DNA from: JBEKYD01 sp052148435
Lineage (GTDB): Bacteria; Acidobacteriota; Terriglobia; Bryobacterales; Bryobacteraceae
Reading direction: 5' to 3'
DNA length: 64,000 nucleotides
NCBI GenBank assembly: GCA_052148435.1
Contig: JBKQIF010000185.1
Coordinates: 1-64,000, forward strand
In this document: positions 1-8,241 of the stretch, piece by piece
Numbering within the stretch: position 1 is the first letter of the stretch
How the letters are laid out: each line of letters begins with the position of its first letter
Program-made: the position numbers and the translations under genes
Notes under the pieces: model-generated
What the model was told of the DNA's origin: nothing
The model's input: only the letters and a program-made list of their open reading frames with translations
The model's database searches: none

Positions 1-2
1 TG

Positions 3-98
3 GTCGCCCCCCAGGTGGACGAGAAGTTTATGAGTGCGTTTATCCGCGCGGTGAAACCGGCCGGAGCGTGCGGCGGCGCTTCCTGCTGTGACCGCTGA
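3..98 (+). CDS. C-terminal end of an unidentified protein (partial at window edge)
   Basis: An open frame enters from the left edge and ends at a TGA at 96-98. The last 31 residues include a plausible helix (VDEKFMSAFIRAVKP) and a Cys-rich tail (ACGGASCCDR). Codon use resembles the neighbours. The family cannot be told from so short a tail. The gene converges on the minus-strand enolase-superfamily gene that ends at 215, and no clear hairpin terminator was seen in the 117 bases between them. Confidence 0.4.
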   Translation, partial: VAPQVDEKFMSAFIRAVKPAGACGGASCCDR

Positions 99-214
99 AG
101 GCGGGGGGCTTATCCTGCGCGGGTAGCCCGGCCCTGGAGCCGGATCCGGTATGAATGGGGATCAGGTTCCGCAATGGCGCCATAGCCGGTTGTCCTTGGG
201 GTGACGGCCTTTCT

Positions 215-1525
215 TCAGTTCGCCTTCTCGATGGGGATGCCGTACTCCTTGATCACCGCGTCCGAGATGGTGCTGCCGAGGCCGGGTTTTTCGGGCACCG
301 TCCAGGCGGCCGCGCTGTCGTCCCACGTTCCGAACAGTTCCTTGTACATCTTGGGATTGTGCGCGCCTTCCTCCAGAATCAGGAAGTTATTCATGGAGGC
401 GCACAGGTGCAGGTGCGCCGCCGTGCACACCGGGCTGTTGGGGTTGTGCGGCGCAACCGTCAGGTAGCGCGTGTCCGCCTCGCTCGCCATTTTGCGGAAC
501 TCGGTTATGCCGGCGCATCGGGTGGTGTCCGCCTGAAGGACCCGGATGGCGTTCAGGTCCAGAAACTCGCGCAGTTCGAATCGGGATTGCATGCGCTCGC
601 CGGCGGCCAGGGAGACACTGGTGGAGAGCTGGACTTCCCGCATGGCCTGCGCGTTCATGCCGGGGATGGGCTCCTCGAAGAACAGGGGGCGGAAAGGCTC
701 CAGGGTTTTTGCCACGGTAACGGCCGAGCCTACATTGAACTTACCATGCCCCTCGATACAGATATCGAAGTCCGGCCCCCCTTCGCGAATCCCCTGAACC
801 ATGGCTTCGAGTTCCCGCAGCATTTTCAGCGTCACCTCCATGCCCGGTTCCAGACGGTCGAAGAATGGGTCATACTTGCCGGCCACCGCGCCCTCGGCCA
901 CCAGTTCCTTTGTCCGGTTGGCGTAGGCCTCCCGCGTGCGCGGCACATTCCGTCCCCAGCGGTAACTGGTGTAGATCTTCACCCGGTCGCGGAGCTTCCC
1001 GCCCAGGAGTTTGTACACCGGGACGTTAAGCTTCTGACCCACGATGTCCCAGAGCGCGCAATCGATCGCCGCCAGCGCGGACATCACGGACGCTCCGTGG
1101 CTGGAGGCACGCCGGTTGTAGAAGCTGTGCCAAATGTTCTCGATATTCCAGGCGCTTTGGCCTACCAGGGAGGGCGCCTGCCTTTCTATCTCCGTGTAAA
1201 TTGGCGCCACGTTGCCCCAACTCGACCCATCGCCCCAACCCGTGATGCCGTCCTCGGTATCGATGCGTGCCAGCAGGAAGTGGACATGGGGAATCTCGGT
1301 CAACGAATCGCGCTGGAGCTGCATCACGTAGGGTGTTACCTTCTTGATCTTCAGAGAACTCGAATCAGCGCGTAGCTGATTCAGCACGGAGTTCGTTCGC
1401 ATGCCGGTCCACGAACTCACGGCGCTCATGCCGCGTCCCACCGAAACACCCCCGCCCAGGATGCCGGCCGCCATGGCAGTCAGGAACTCGCGCCGTCCGC
1501 TATTCGCTTCGCTTCGTGGCTTCAC
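215..1525 (-). CDS. TAT-secreted mandelate racemase/muconate lactonizing enzyme family protein (galactonate dehydratase-like)
   Basis: Enolase-superfamily enzyme of 436 residues. The GTG at 1525 is chosen as start because GGAG lies about 8 bases upstream and it puts a twin-arginine signal (SGRREFL, then a hydrophobic Ala/Gly run) at the N-terminus; the open frame itself reaches 1717. The N-terminal capping domain is followed by the (beta/alpha)8 barrel. Visible active-site positions are a Lys near 217 (AGKYDPF), Glu258 in IEGHGKF, Glu284/285 (FFEEP), Glu310 (AAGER) and His360 (APHNP). The pattern resembles sugar-acid dehydratases such as D-galactonate dehydratase, although the first metal ligand is Glu rather than the usual Asp. 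Export through TAT suggests periplasmic breakdown of acidic sugars. The exact substrate is not predictable. Confidence 0.85.
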   Translation of the reverse strand: MKPRSEANSGRREFLTAMAAGILGGGVSVGRGMSAVSSWTGMRTNSVLNQLRADSSSLKIKKVTPYVMQLQRDSLTEIPHVHFLLARIDTEDGITGWGDGSSWGNVAPIYTEIERQAPSLVGQSAWNIENIWHSFYNRRASSHGASVMSALAAIDCALWDIVGQKLNVPVYKLLGGKLRDRVKIYTSYRWGRNVPRTREAYANRTKELVAEGAVAGKYDPFFDRLEPGMEVTLKMLRELEAMVQGIREGGPDFDICIEGHGKFNVGSAVTVAKTLEPFRPLFFEEPIPGMNAQAMREVQLSTSVSLAAGERMQSRFELREFLDLNAIRVLQADTTRCAGITEFRKMASEADTRYLTVAPHNPNSPVCTAAHLHLCASMNNFLILEEGAHNPKMYKELFGTWDDSAAAWTVPEKPGLGSTISDAVIKEYGIPIEKAN

Positions 1526-1737
1526 GATGGTTTCTCCTTCAAGAGATCCGCCCGAATCGTAATATAAGCCGGATTTCCATTTTGGCACCCGGCATGAGGC
1601 CAGTATACGGCCAATCGCTTTCCTTCGATCCTTCGGGCAGCCCTCTCCGCACAATGGCGTCGTCAGGCGGAAGCTGGAAAACGGAACGATATGCGGCAAT
1701 ATCGTCGATAGCAGCAAATGGCGTCACGTTTAGATTT

Positions 1738-2370
1738 TCAGAGGCCGGGTAATAGCTGCTTTCCAGGGGGAACCGAAGCTTTAAGAAGCTCGAAGATGTT
1801 AGTGGCGCCGAACGCGGCCAAGGCTCCGGCCAGGAACTGCAGGAGGTCTCGGCGGCGCTCCGCGGCGGCGTCGGTCCATTTGGCGTTGACTTTGCCGTCC
1901 ACAAAAGTCGCTTTGAAACGGTGGGCTGCTGCGCTGTTGGGCGTATCGGCGGCACGGCCCTCAAACTGGATATCTCGGGTGTCTTCCAGCCGGAACATGA
2001 CCATGGCAATGGTTTCGTCCGAGCTACCGCGGCTCCAGACGATGCGGTCTATTGATTCGATTAGGCCATCAACGGAAACCGCCGTGGGAGACAGCTCTGA
2101 GAGGCCTCTCACAAAGGTGCCGCTACCCGATTTTGTGATGAACGCCCAGCCGCCGTCCGGAGCGACGGAAGCCGAATCCACTTCCTTTGCTACGGAGGAG
2201 CCGACAGAGGTCGAACCAGGAACTCCGATCAGCGGCTGAATCCTCCGCCAAGCGCGGCTGTACACAAAGCCCGCGATCGGGCCGGCGAAGCCCGTGGATT
2301 GAGAATTCGCTGGTCCGGCCAACAAACTCAAAACAGCGACCAAACCGGCCAAGGTGAGGCAACAAAACAT
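1738..2370 (-). CDS. Secreted hypothetical protein
   Basis: Protein of 210 residues starting at the ATG at 2370, which gives a clear signal peptide (MFCCLTLAGLVAVLSLLAGPANS). The open frame extends further upstream but runs into the preceding gene. After the signal come mixed alpha/beta sequence and a C-terminal hydrophobic stretch (LLQFLAGALAAFGATNIFELL). No family was recognised. Its ATG follows the stop of the upstream gene by 2 bases, so the two are translationally coupled and probably work together at the cell envelope. Confidence 0.6.
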   Translation of the reverse strand: MFCCLTLAGLVAVLSLLAGPANSQSTGFAGPIAGFVYSRAWRRIQPLIGVPGSTSVGSSVAKEVDSASVAPDGGWAFITKSGSGTFVRGLSELSPTAVSVDGLIESIDRIVWSRGSSDETIAMVMFRLEDTRDIQFEGRAADTPNSAAAHRFKATFVDGKVNAKWTDAAAERRRDLLQFLAGALAAFGATNIFELLKASVPPGKQLLPGL

Positions 2371-2372
2371 GG

Positions 2373-2924
2373 TTAGTAATGGCTCCCGAACACAAAACGT
2401 ACCCGCACTGATGGAAACTGGCTGGGTGGAACTGGAAGCCTTGAGAAATAAATCACCGCGCCGGTGCCGCCAACGGCAGCGACGCCCAGCAGAATCCACT
2501 TCAATTTTCCACCGGGTTTAGAGGTGTGCAACTCCGGAGTGCCCACTTTTGTTCCTGGCGTGGCCGCTACGTTCTGGTTAATCGGCCCCCTGGCCCGCAG
2601 CCCGTGATAGGAGGCCATGACGTAAATTTGAAGCGTGCCGTTGCTCTTCAGCCCATGTACCATAGCCAAGCCGTTCTTGTCCGTCACCACGGTAAGGGTC
2701 TTCGAGCCGTTGGAAAATTCACCACTGGTGCCCGAGATCGGAAGAGCGAAGACAACCACTGCGTCGCCAACTGGCCGGTGATCGTCATCCTCGATCTTCA
2801 CGACTGGGTCGCGGGCGCCGGTCTGACGGATTGTTGCACCTTCTCCCTCTGCCAGGACAACCTCTATCCATGCTGGGAGATTCTGCGCGATTTTCCCGGC
2901 GCTCCGTCTATGGCAAACAAAAAT
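2373..2924 (-). CDS. Carboxypeptidase regulatory-like (Ig-fold) membrane protein with damaged 5' end
   Basis: The open frame runs from a stop at 2925-2927 to the TAA at 2373-2375. It reads like a mature secreted protein (AQNLPAWIEVVLAEGEGA, then DPVVKIEDDDHRPV), the style of acidobacterial proteins with a carboxypeptidase-regulatory/Ig-like domain. A transmembrane segment follows near the end (WILLGVAAVGGTGAVIYF). No ATG, GTG or TTG lies ahead of the conserved part: the first usable start is the GTG at 2801, which would cut into the domain and has no Shine-Dalgarno sequence. The expected signal peptide is absent from this frame. The gene is therefore either frameshifted at its 5' end or uses an unusual start. 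It is coupled to the gene ending at 1738. Confidence 0.5.
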   Translation of the reverse strand: MFVCHRRSAGKIAQNLPAWIEVVLAEGEGATIRQTGARDPVVKIEDDDHRPVGDAVVVFALPISGTSGEFSNGSKTLTVVTDKNGLAMVHGLKSNGTLQIYVMASYHGLRARGPINQNVAATPGTKVGTPELHTSKPGGKLKWILLGVAAVGGTGAVIYFSRLPVPPSQFPSVRVRFVFGSHY

Positions 2925-3202
2925 TCAGCCCGCTGCCAAAGCAAAATTCCTTAACAAATGGTTGTTTATTTCTCCGGCCACAACGCAGATTGGAGTAGTA
3001 TTCAATTCGAACGCCGAGTCCGCTACTATATGGAATGTAGTTCAAATGGCAAGGCCGGAACGAATTGCCGACCCAGCTTAACCGCGCTGCATAGAACAAG
3101 CGAGGCTTGGCAGAGTGCTAAAGATTGAGAAGACTTCCTATTGTTTACGATTCTGGGAGAGGCGATCCAAGGGCGAGCACGATCTTGAAGGACGTCGGGG
3201 AT

Positions 3203-3218
3203 TGGTCTTGAACTTGCA
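3203..3218 (+). promoter_or_regulatory. Putative sigma-54 (-24/-12) promoter of the Wza-like gene
   Basis: TGGTCTTGAACTTGCA has GG and GC separated by exactly 10 bases and a perfect TTGCA -12 box; the -24 box keeps only TGG. The expected start near 3229 leaves a leader of about 27 bases before the GTG at 3256. The site also contains the perfect palindrome AACTTGCAAGTT (3211-3222). This is the weakest of the four -24/-12 sites. Confidence 0.4.
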
Positions 3219-3255
3219 AGTTCTGAAAATTGCACGAGTTGTGGGATAGAAGGCA

Positions 3256-4140
3256 GTGACCAGGACAAGTTTACAGTTCAAATCTGCGATGGCTCTTTTG
3301 CTGATGACGGCAGGAATCGCCATCGCTCCTGCGGCAGAGCAGGCGAACAATACGCCACCCAAAGAACTGGTCCAGTACATCCACGAGGCCAAACGGAGCG
3401 GCACGAAGGAAGACAAGATCAGAAAGCAGGCGCTGGCTCTAGGGTGGCCGGCCGCGTCAGTGGAACAGGCGATTGCCTACGAGAAGAGTGGGGAAACTTC
3501 GCAGCCGCCAAGTCCCACTGCCGTAACGGCTAGTCCTCAAGAGCCTAAGTTGGAACCTGGGGAAGTGCCAGCGGCCGCTCCCCTGACACGCCCGGCACAT
3601 GCCCTCGGCGAAGGAACAAATGCGGTTGGCGCAGTTGCGAATCCAAAGTTGCCCCAGGACTACCGCATCGCCGCAGGCGATACTCTGCAGATCTCGGTTT
3701 GGAAGGAGCAGGAAGTTTCCGTTCCGAGCGAAATTGTGAGGCCGGATGGCAAGGTCACCGTGCCCTTGATCAAAGAAGTGGAAGTGGCTGGACTGACACC
3801 GAAGCAGGTCGAAACAGCTGTCACCGAGCGGCTGGCAAAATTCATCAGTAACGCTAATGTAACTGTCGTAATCACCGCCATGGGCGCGAAATACGTTTAC
3901 GTAACCGGCGAGGTGAAGAAAGAGGGCCCTGTTCCATTTGTATACGGTATGAGTGTGATCCAGGCGATCAGTGAGGCTGGTGGCCTTACTGACTTCGCGA
4001 AACGCAAGAAAGTCTACATCCTGCGCACCGAGAATGGAAGGGCGTCTCGACTGGACATCAAATATAACGAAGTGGTCAAGGGGATAAGAATGGAACAAAA
4101 TATTCAGCTGGTTCCCAGCGACACAGTGGTGGTTCCCTAA
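3256..4140 (+). CDS. Polysaccharide export outer-membrane protein, Wza-like (Poly_export + SLBB)
   Basis: Protein of 294 residues with an N-terminal signal (MTRTSLQFKSAMALLLMTAGIAIA). A helical region of about 50 residues follows (ELVQYIHEAKRSGTKEDKIR...), then a Pro/Ala-rich linker. The poly_export domain starts at DYRIAAGDTLQISVW (about 136) and an SLBB-type beta-grasp domain at KYVYVTGEVKKEGPVPF (about 213). This family forms the outer-membrane channel for capsule or exopolysaccharide. The start is a GTG; AGAAGG lies only 2 bases upstream, so the exact start is not certain. No lipobox cysteine is visible. It lies 11 kb upstream of the main EPS operon and no Wzc-type partner is beside it. 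Confidence 0.85.
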   Translation: MTRTSLQFKSAMALLLMTAGIAIAPAAEQANNTPPKELVQYIHEAKRSGTKEDKIRKQALALGWPAASVEQAIAYEKSGETSQPPSPTAVTASPQEPKLEPGEVPAAAPLTRPAHALGEGTNAVGAVANPKLPQDYRIAAGDTLQISVWKEQEVSVPSEIVRPDGKVTVPLIKEVEVAGLTPKQVETAVTERLAKFISNANVTVVITAMGAKYVYVTGEVKKEGPVPFVYGMSVIQAISEAGGLTDFAKRKKVYILRTENGRASRLDIKYNEVVKGIRMEQNIQLVPSDTVVVP

Positions 4141-4195
4141 TTGACTGGTCGGCGGAGGCAGATCCTTAGAAAGGTCTCACGCGGCAATCTGACGC

Positions 4196-4813
4196 TTACT
4201 GGGAATTGACTTTGACAATCGTCTCCGCGGCGTCAAGCGAGACCTGCCTCAGGTCCTTGTAAACTGCTAGCCCGTGGTCGATTGTGATCCGGGAAGGCCC
4301 TGGTTGGGCATCGGGAGCAACTCTTAGCCGCAACACGGCAACCACGCCATTGTGAATCGCCTCTCGTCCGCCGTAAAGAATGCAGACGGCAGTGTGGACG
4401 GCGCTGGTTTTTGTCTTGACCGCGCAACTGACCGATTTCCCAGCCGCCTGCGCTGCCTGACCAGCCGAAGCGATCTGGTCCAGAAAGCTCAACTGGGGCC
4501 TAGGGATCGCGGCCTCCCATTGCAGAGCCGACGGTTCCTTACCAACAGGGGATTGTAAAGAGATTTCGACTGCCACCGTTGCCCCTGGTGGTCCAGTGGC
4601 GGGGGAAAGATGCAAGGCTTGACTGAACACCGGCGGTTGTGGACACCAAAGGAAAGACGTGATAAACCAGAACGTCCAGGGAACTCCCTGGGCTCTCCTC
4701 AGCCCGGACGAGGCGCCTGTCCGGACTGCTCCATTCGCATCGAGGTTGGAACCCAGACCGCTATGGAGTTGGAATAACTGCCTGAGTCTGAGTTGAATAC
4801 GCACTTTCGACAT
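4196..4813 (-). CDS. Secreted cohesin-like domain protein
   Basis: The frame carries a hydrophobic export signal near residues 44-66 (VPWTFWFITSFLWCPQPPVFSQA), followed by a domain of about 140 residues that begins LSPATGPPGATVAVEISL and ends VSLDAAETIVKV. This is the pattern of cohesin-type jelly-roll domains (a 'G..v.v.v.l' opening strand and late 'NGVVAVLRLRV...PG' strands). It resembles the protein at 5631-6191. The ATG at 4813 overlaps the end of the upstream dockerin gene by 53 bases; no better ATG, GTG or TTG exists close to the signal, so the true start is uncertain. Cohesins bind dockerins, and the upstream neighbour carries a dockerin repeat. Confidence 0.6.
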   Translation of the reverse strand: MSKVRIQLRLRQLFQLHSGLGSNLDANGAVRTGASSGLRRAQGVPWTFWFITSFLWCPQPPVFSQALHLSPATGPPGATVAVEISLQSPVGKEPSALQWEAAIPRPQLSFLDQIASAGQAAQAAGKSVSCAVKTKTSAVHTAVCILYGGREAIHNGVVAVLRLRVAPDAQPGPSRITIDHGLAVYKDLRQVSLDAAETIVKVNSQ

Positions 4814-5255
4814 TGCTGCTGTTCAGGGAGGTGACCACATAGTAGTACGTTTGCCCGGAAACGACAGTGCTGTCCATATAGCTGATCACGTTACCCGGTG
4901 ACGCGAAGACCGTGTAAGGGCCGCCGGAAGTCGTTGCCCGATACACATTATAGCCCACCGCACCCGTGCTGGCTGTCCAGCTCAGCTCAACGACGTGTAG
5001 CCCTGTACTGGTCAAGCAAGTCCCGCCCAACGAAGCGACGATCACCCGCTGCACAACGACGATGTTGCAAACGTTGGCTCCAGCAATATTGGCGGTGCAA
5101 GTCGCGAGGCCGAGGCTCATATTGATCGCCGCTTGCACATCGGCGGCATTGACCACTCCGTCCTGGTTCAAATCACAGAAGCTTGTTGCGCCATGGGCGC
5201 AAATGGAAATCAAGAGTAGGCCAGCAGAAAAAATGGGTAGTGCTGATCTGGACAT
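4761..5255 (-). CDS. Secreted dockerin type I - fibronectin III protein
   Basis: Protein of 164 residues. The ATG at 5255 is preferred because AGGAG lies about 10 bases upstream and it opens a signal peptide (MSRSALPIFSAGLLLISICAHG). Next is a calcium-loop dockerin repeat, DLNQDGVVNAADVQAAIN, with a second, degraded copy (ANVCNIVVVQRVIVASLGG). A fibronectin type III domain fills the C-terminal half (VVELSWTASTGAVGYNVYR...). Dockerins dock onto cohesins; both flanking genes encode cohesin-like domains on the same strand, which suggests a small secreted adhesion or scaffold set. The second repeat lacks the Asp/Asn ligands of a canonical calcium loop. Confidence 0.75.
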   Translation of the reverse strand: MSRSALPIFSAGLLLISICAHGATSFCDLNQDGVVNAADVQAAINMSLGLATCTANIAGANVCNIVVVQRVIVASLGGTCLTSTGLHVVELSWTASTGAVGYNVYRATTSGGPYTVFASPGNVISYMDSTVVSGQTYYYVVTSLNSSNVESAYSTQTQAVIPTP

Positions 5256-5338
5256 TGGCAGAATTCTCCTAACGCTGCCGGTTGCCGCGGCAACGGTGTT
5301 GAGCTCCTTCGGCACAGGCAAGGCTCACGCTACACTTC

Positions 5339-5369
5339 ATTATAGGGGTCGGAGGCGATAGCAGTACAA
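5339..5369 (-). promoter_or_regulatory. Possible sigma-70-type promoter for the dockerin gene
   Basis: On the minus strand a perfect TATAAT (complement of 5339-5344) lies 19 bases after TTGTAC (complement of 5364-5369). The -35 match is poor and the spacing long. The start would be near 5332, some 75 bases before the ATG at 5255. Confidence 0.3.
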
Positions 5370-5630
5370 TCCGGCCAATGGTTAGGACCGCGTTGTTAAC
5401 TCTAAGTATTCCGCAGGCAGTTCCAGCCCAGTGGCCTTCGCCGTCCAACGGATTTCCAGGCTTCCCCGTCATCGGAGGGTGCTGGCGTGTGGGAGCCAGG
5501 ACACGGAAACGCGGACCGCGCCTCGAGAGAAACTGTACGGGGAATTTTGCAAGCCTCCGGAATAGCTCTGGTAAGCGTACTCCGCCCGCAAAGTACAATG
5601 CGTGCTGGGTCCAAGGGCTTCGGGGCGCAT
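5370..5630. other. Intergenic stretch without a supported gene
   Basis: Open frames exist on both strands but none has a believable start, ribosome binding site or protein-like sequence. The stretch separates the dockerin gene from the second cohesin-like gene. No repeat or hairpin stood out. Confidence 0.4.
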
Positions 5631-6191
5631 TTACCTGTCCTTCTCCTGCGGCTGAGGGGAACACGATCCTCTGCCAATCGACTGGTTTGGCGAGGGATTT
5701 GTTTCACGCTGAGAGAAGCCATTGACGACAGTAATGGTACCGCTTTGCGAGTAAAACGGAATCACTTCACCGCCAGAAGACGCCCCAAGGGAATTACTGA
5801 CCAGAATTGTTGCCGTTCGGGTACCTGGGGTGAGTGCTACGGTCACCCTGGCCACTACCCCGTTGGCAATCACATTAGGATTCGCCCCAACGATCAAACA
5901 GCGGTACGCCGGCGCATCGCCCGCACAAATGACCGTTTTTTCGGCAGATGCCAGCACCGGCCCATCGTCCACCGTGATGCCGCTTACGGACGAGTATTGC
6001 AATGTCCATTGAACCGCTGCTGGGCGCATTCCGGACAACGAAATCAGCGAAAGGTCAAGTGACGCAGTCTTTCCCGGTGCTACTTTCGCCGACGAGAGCG
6101 TCAGACATGTTTGCGCGTGTAGATTGGTGGTAATGAATAAACTTAGTATACAAACGAATAGCATTGAGGCACTCAATTCGAAACAAGACAT
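5631..6191 (-). CDS. Secreted cohesin-like domain protein, second copy
   Basis: Protein of 186 residues, taking the ATG at 6191, which gives a signal peptide (SCFELSASMLFVCILSLFITTNLHAQ). The frame continues upstream without protein-like sequence. The mature part is one cohesin-like domain: CLTLSSAKVAPGKTASLDLSL at the start, VQWTLQYSS in the middle, and NGVVARVTVALTPG with a closing GTITVV strand. It is related to the protein at 4196-4813 by the same strand order and by the NGVVA motif. The short polar tail has no anchor. With the dockerin protein between the two copies, a cohesin-dockerin pairing outside the cell is plausible but unproven. Confidence 0.65.
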   Translation of the reverse strand: MSCFELSASMLFVCILSLFITTNLHAQTCLTLSSAKVAPGKTASLDLSLISLSGMRPAAVQWTLQYSSVSGITVDDGPVLASAEKTVICAGDAPAYRCLIVGANPNVIANGVVARVTVALTPGTRTATILVSNSLGASSGGEVIPFYSQSGTITVVNGFSQRETNPSPNQSIGRGSCSPQPQEKDR

Positions 6192-6491
6192 TACCACGAG
6201 CTGCCTATACGGAAGTATGGCTATATGGCGTGGCGCAAGACGACCTTCACCCTCCCCGAGGATTTGGCTGCCCAGTACCTGCGTCGAGTTCCATCCCGAA
6301 ACCGGCTTCGCTACCTCAGACGAGGCATTCGCGGCCAAACTCCGTGAACCCGACGGGCTGTCATTGAACGAGCTCAAGCAAGCCGTGTCGCAGGTATTGC
6401 CTAGCTGCGACTCGTCGTTACTCGACCAACGCATCATTTGCGGAGGACGTTCCATTCGTTCCTTCGTTTTGCAGCTCGACTGGACAGGGCG
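6192..6491. other. Intergenic stretch between two minus-strand genes
   Basis: It holds the upstream region of the second cohesin-like gene. No convincing -24/-12 or -35/-10 pair, hairpin or short gene was found. Confidence 0.35.
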
Positions 6492-8126
6492 TTACGGAGT
6501 AAAAACAAAGCGCAAAATCGTTTCGCTCAGGACAGGTTCCTCCCCCCGTCGCGCCGGCTGAAATTTCCAGAACGGTGCGGCGCGAAGAGCAGCGTCGATA
6601 AGGAGTTTATGGATGTTTCCCTGGTTAACAGGTTCCGCTCTAAGAACCTTCCCGGTCTTGTCTATGGTGACTCGGACTTCGACGACCTGAGGCTTGATTA
6701 TCACAGATTTGAGTTCCATGGGAAACTCGGGTGTGATTTTCCGCGTGGGTACTGGCGGGTGATATGCGGGACTGGTTGATGCCGCGGGCGGGTGAAGCGA
6801 ATTGGAGGGCGCGTCTTCCAACGGTTCTTTCGATGCGGCTGAACGTGGCATGAGCGGCGGTCCCGACGTCTGCACAATATCAATCGAAGCGGGGGCGGGC
6901 ACAGGATTCGGATTGGACCAGAGCGCAGGGGGCTCGTTCAGAGGCGGAGCCATCGGCGATCGGGGATTTGTGGTTGGAGGAAGGGTAAACGGCTTGGGTG
7001 CCTGGACTGCTGGAGTGCTGTTGGACCCGGCCCGTTGGCCTAGCGCAGCCCCACTGAAAGGTCCGGATACTTCCACGGAGTGTGTTTGGGGCTTGTCAGA
7101 CTGGGCGAAGATCACGGTAACCGCCTCGGTCACGGCCCCGGTTGGGGTCGAGACTGCAAGCTGTATCAGAACCTGATCTGTAGCGGGCGAATAAAGGATA
7201 CTCCCGTCGCGTAACTGCTTTGAATCGAGGGCAATTTGGCGTTTGGAGCTGCCATCGTCGATAGAGATCAGGCCGGATGTTGCCGTAGCAATCCAGGCCG
7301 ATTCACGGTTCCAGGTAAGCTCCAAATCACGGTCCTGCCTTTTGGCGTGGAGACCGATGACGGGATGTGAAGATGGGGGAGCGGAGGGCGCCGTTGTGGT
7401 TGGCGGATTGGAGAACGCCTTCCAAATGGGCGAAAGCCGTTCTTGGAGTGACGGGATGTTGATTAATGTTGCGGCTCCGATGACAACGGCAAATAAGAAC
7501 AAGGCGGCTTTCTTCAGAACTCCCCTGCCTGCCGTGCGGGGGCCGTTGGATTCGGGAAACGTGGGAGGCTGGATTGCGACAGGCTGCTCGATCGTCGCCT
7601 GCTGCGATCTCCTGATTCTATCGCGCTCCTCGGTGGCGAGCAGAGATGCATCAAAGGGGAATTCCATGAGGGCTAACTCCGCCATTTGGTGACTGCCATC
7701 GTGGAAAAAGAAAGCCGCATTAGGCGGGGCGAAGCCGTTGGGCTGAATCACCAGGAAGACCTGATACGCCTCGGCAAAACATTGCTTAGCTAGGGAGGAA
7801 TCGTTCTCGTTGAGGCGAAGCGTATCTCCCCATTCCGCTCGGTAGTACCCCACCAGCAAATGCTTACGCTGCTCTTCGGGCAGTGCCGCAATCATGTCTG
7901 GCACGCTGCGGTTGTAGGCGGGTTCAAAGTCTGAGACTTCCGTTGCCCCCTCCGGAGTGCTGCCGAATAGCAGTCCTTGTTCTGTCACGCCAGGCCCGGT
8001 ATCTCGAAGACGTTCTTGGAGTTGCTCGATGACGTGCAGATCGAGGTACACCTTAACCGGCGAACCGGGGAACCACCAGACGTAGTGTCTAGGAACTGTT
8101 ACCGGGTATTTCTCAGCGGTAGCCAT
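6492..8126 (-). CDS. TonB-type energy transducer with N-terminal degenerate MPN/JAB-like domain
   Basis: Protein of 544 residues. Residues 25-155 look like an MPN (JAB1/Mov34) fold: EQGLLFGSTPEG, then LVGYYRAEWGDTLRLNENDSS at 91-111, then VFLVIQP. The catalytic JAMM histidines expected in 'GWYHSHP' are absent (GYYRAEW), so it should not be a metalloprotease. A single transmembrane helix lies near 206-224, then a long Pro-rich stretch suited to spanning the periplasm, then a TonB C-terminal domain (about 455-544; VEVRVTIDKTGKVLRAEPV). The order cytoplasmic MPN - helix - Pro linker - TonB is unusual, because classical TonB has only a short cytoplasmic tail. It lies next to the AAA ATPase gene, and both have -24/-12-like sites upstream. 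Confidence 0.75.
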   Translation of the reverse strand: MATAEKYPVTVPRHYVWWFPGSPVKVYLDLHVIEQLQERLRDTGPGVTEQGLLFGSTPEGATEVSDFEPAYNRSVPDMIAALPEEQRKHLLVGYYRAEWGDTLRLNENDSSLAKQCFAEAYQVFLVIQPNGFAPPNAAFFFHDGSHQMAELALMEFPFDASLLATEERDRIRRSQQATIEQPVAIQPPTFPESNGPRTAGRGVLKKAALFLFAVVIGAATLINIPSLQERLSPIWKAFSNPPTTTAPSAPPSSHPVIGLHAKRQDRDLELTWNRESAWIATATSGLISIDDGSSKRQIALDSKQLRDGSILYSPATDQVLIQLAVSTPTGAVTEAVTVIFAQSDKPQTHSVEVSGPFSGAALGQRAGSNSTPAVQAPKPFTLPPTTNPRSPMAPPLNEPPALWSNPNPVPAPASIDIVQTSGPPLMPRSAASKEPLEDAPSNSLHPPAASTSPAYHPPVPTRKITPEFPMELKSVIIKPQVVEVRVTIDKTGKVLRAEPVNQGNIHKLLIDAALRAAPFWKFQPARRGEEPVLSETILRFVFTP

Positions 8127-8163
8127 GGTCCAGCCCGACCAGTGCGGACGTCTGCAGTCCTAG

Positions 8164-8179
8164 AGCAACCCCATCGCCA
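8164..8179 (-). promoter_or_regulatory. Putative sigma-54 promoter of the TonB/MPN gene
   Basis: The minus strand reads TGGCGATGGGGTTGCT: TGGC at -24, TTGCT at -12, with GG and GC 10 bases apart. The expected start near 8153 gives a 27-base leader to the ATG at 8126. Confidence 0.5.
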
Positions 8180-8241
8180 AACGTTGCTGGCTAATAAATG
8201 CTTTGAATACAGACGGTTCTGGATAAAATATAGCCAAATAT

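Noticed and set aside
155..1375. Long plus-strand open frame of 406 codons
   Set aside because: It lies opposite the enolase-superfamily gene, which has a TAT signal and all active-site motifs; the plus-strand translation has no family character.
1597..1613. Minus-strand TGGCCGTATACTGGCC upstream of the enolase-superfamily gene
   Set aside because: The spacing fits a -24/-12 site, but both boxes are imperfect, and the gene has no link to the EPS genes. Left as a chance match.
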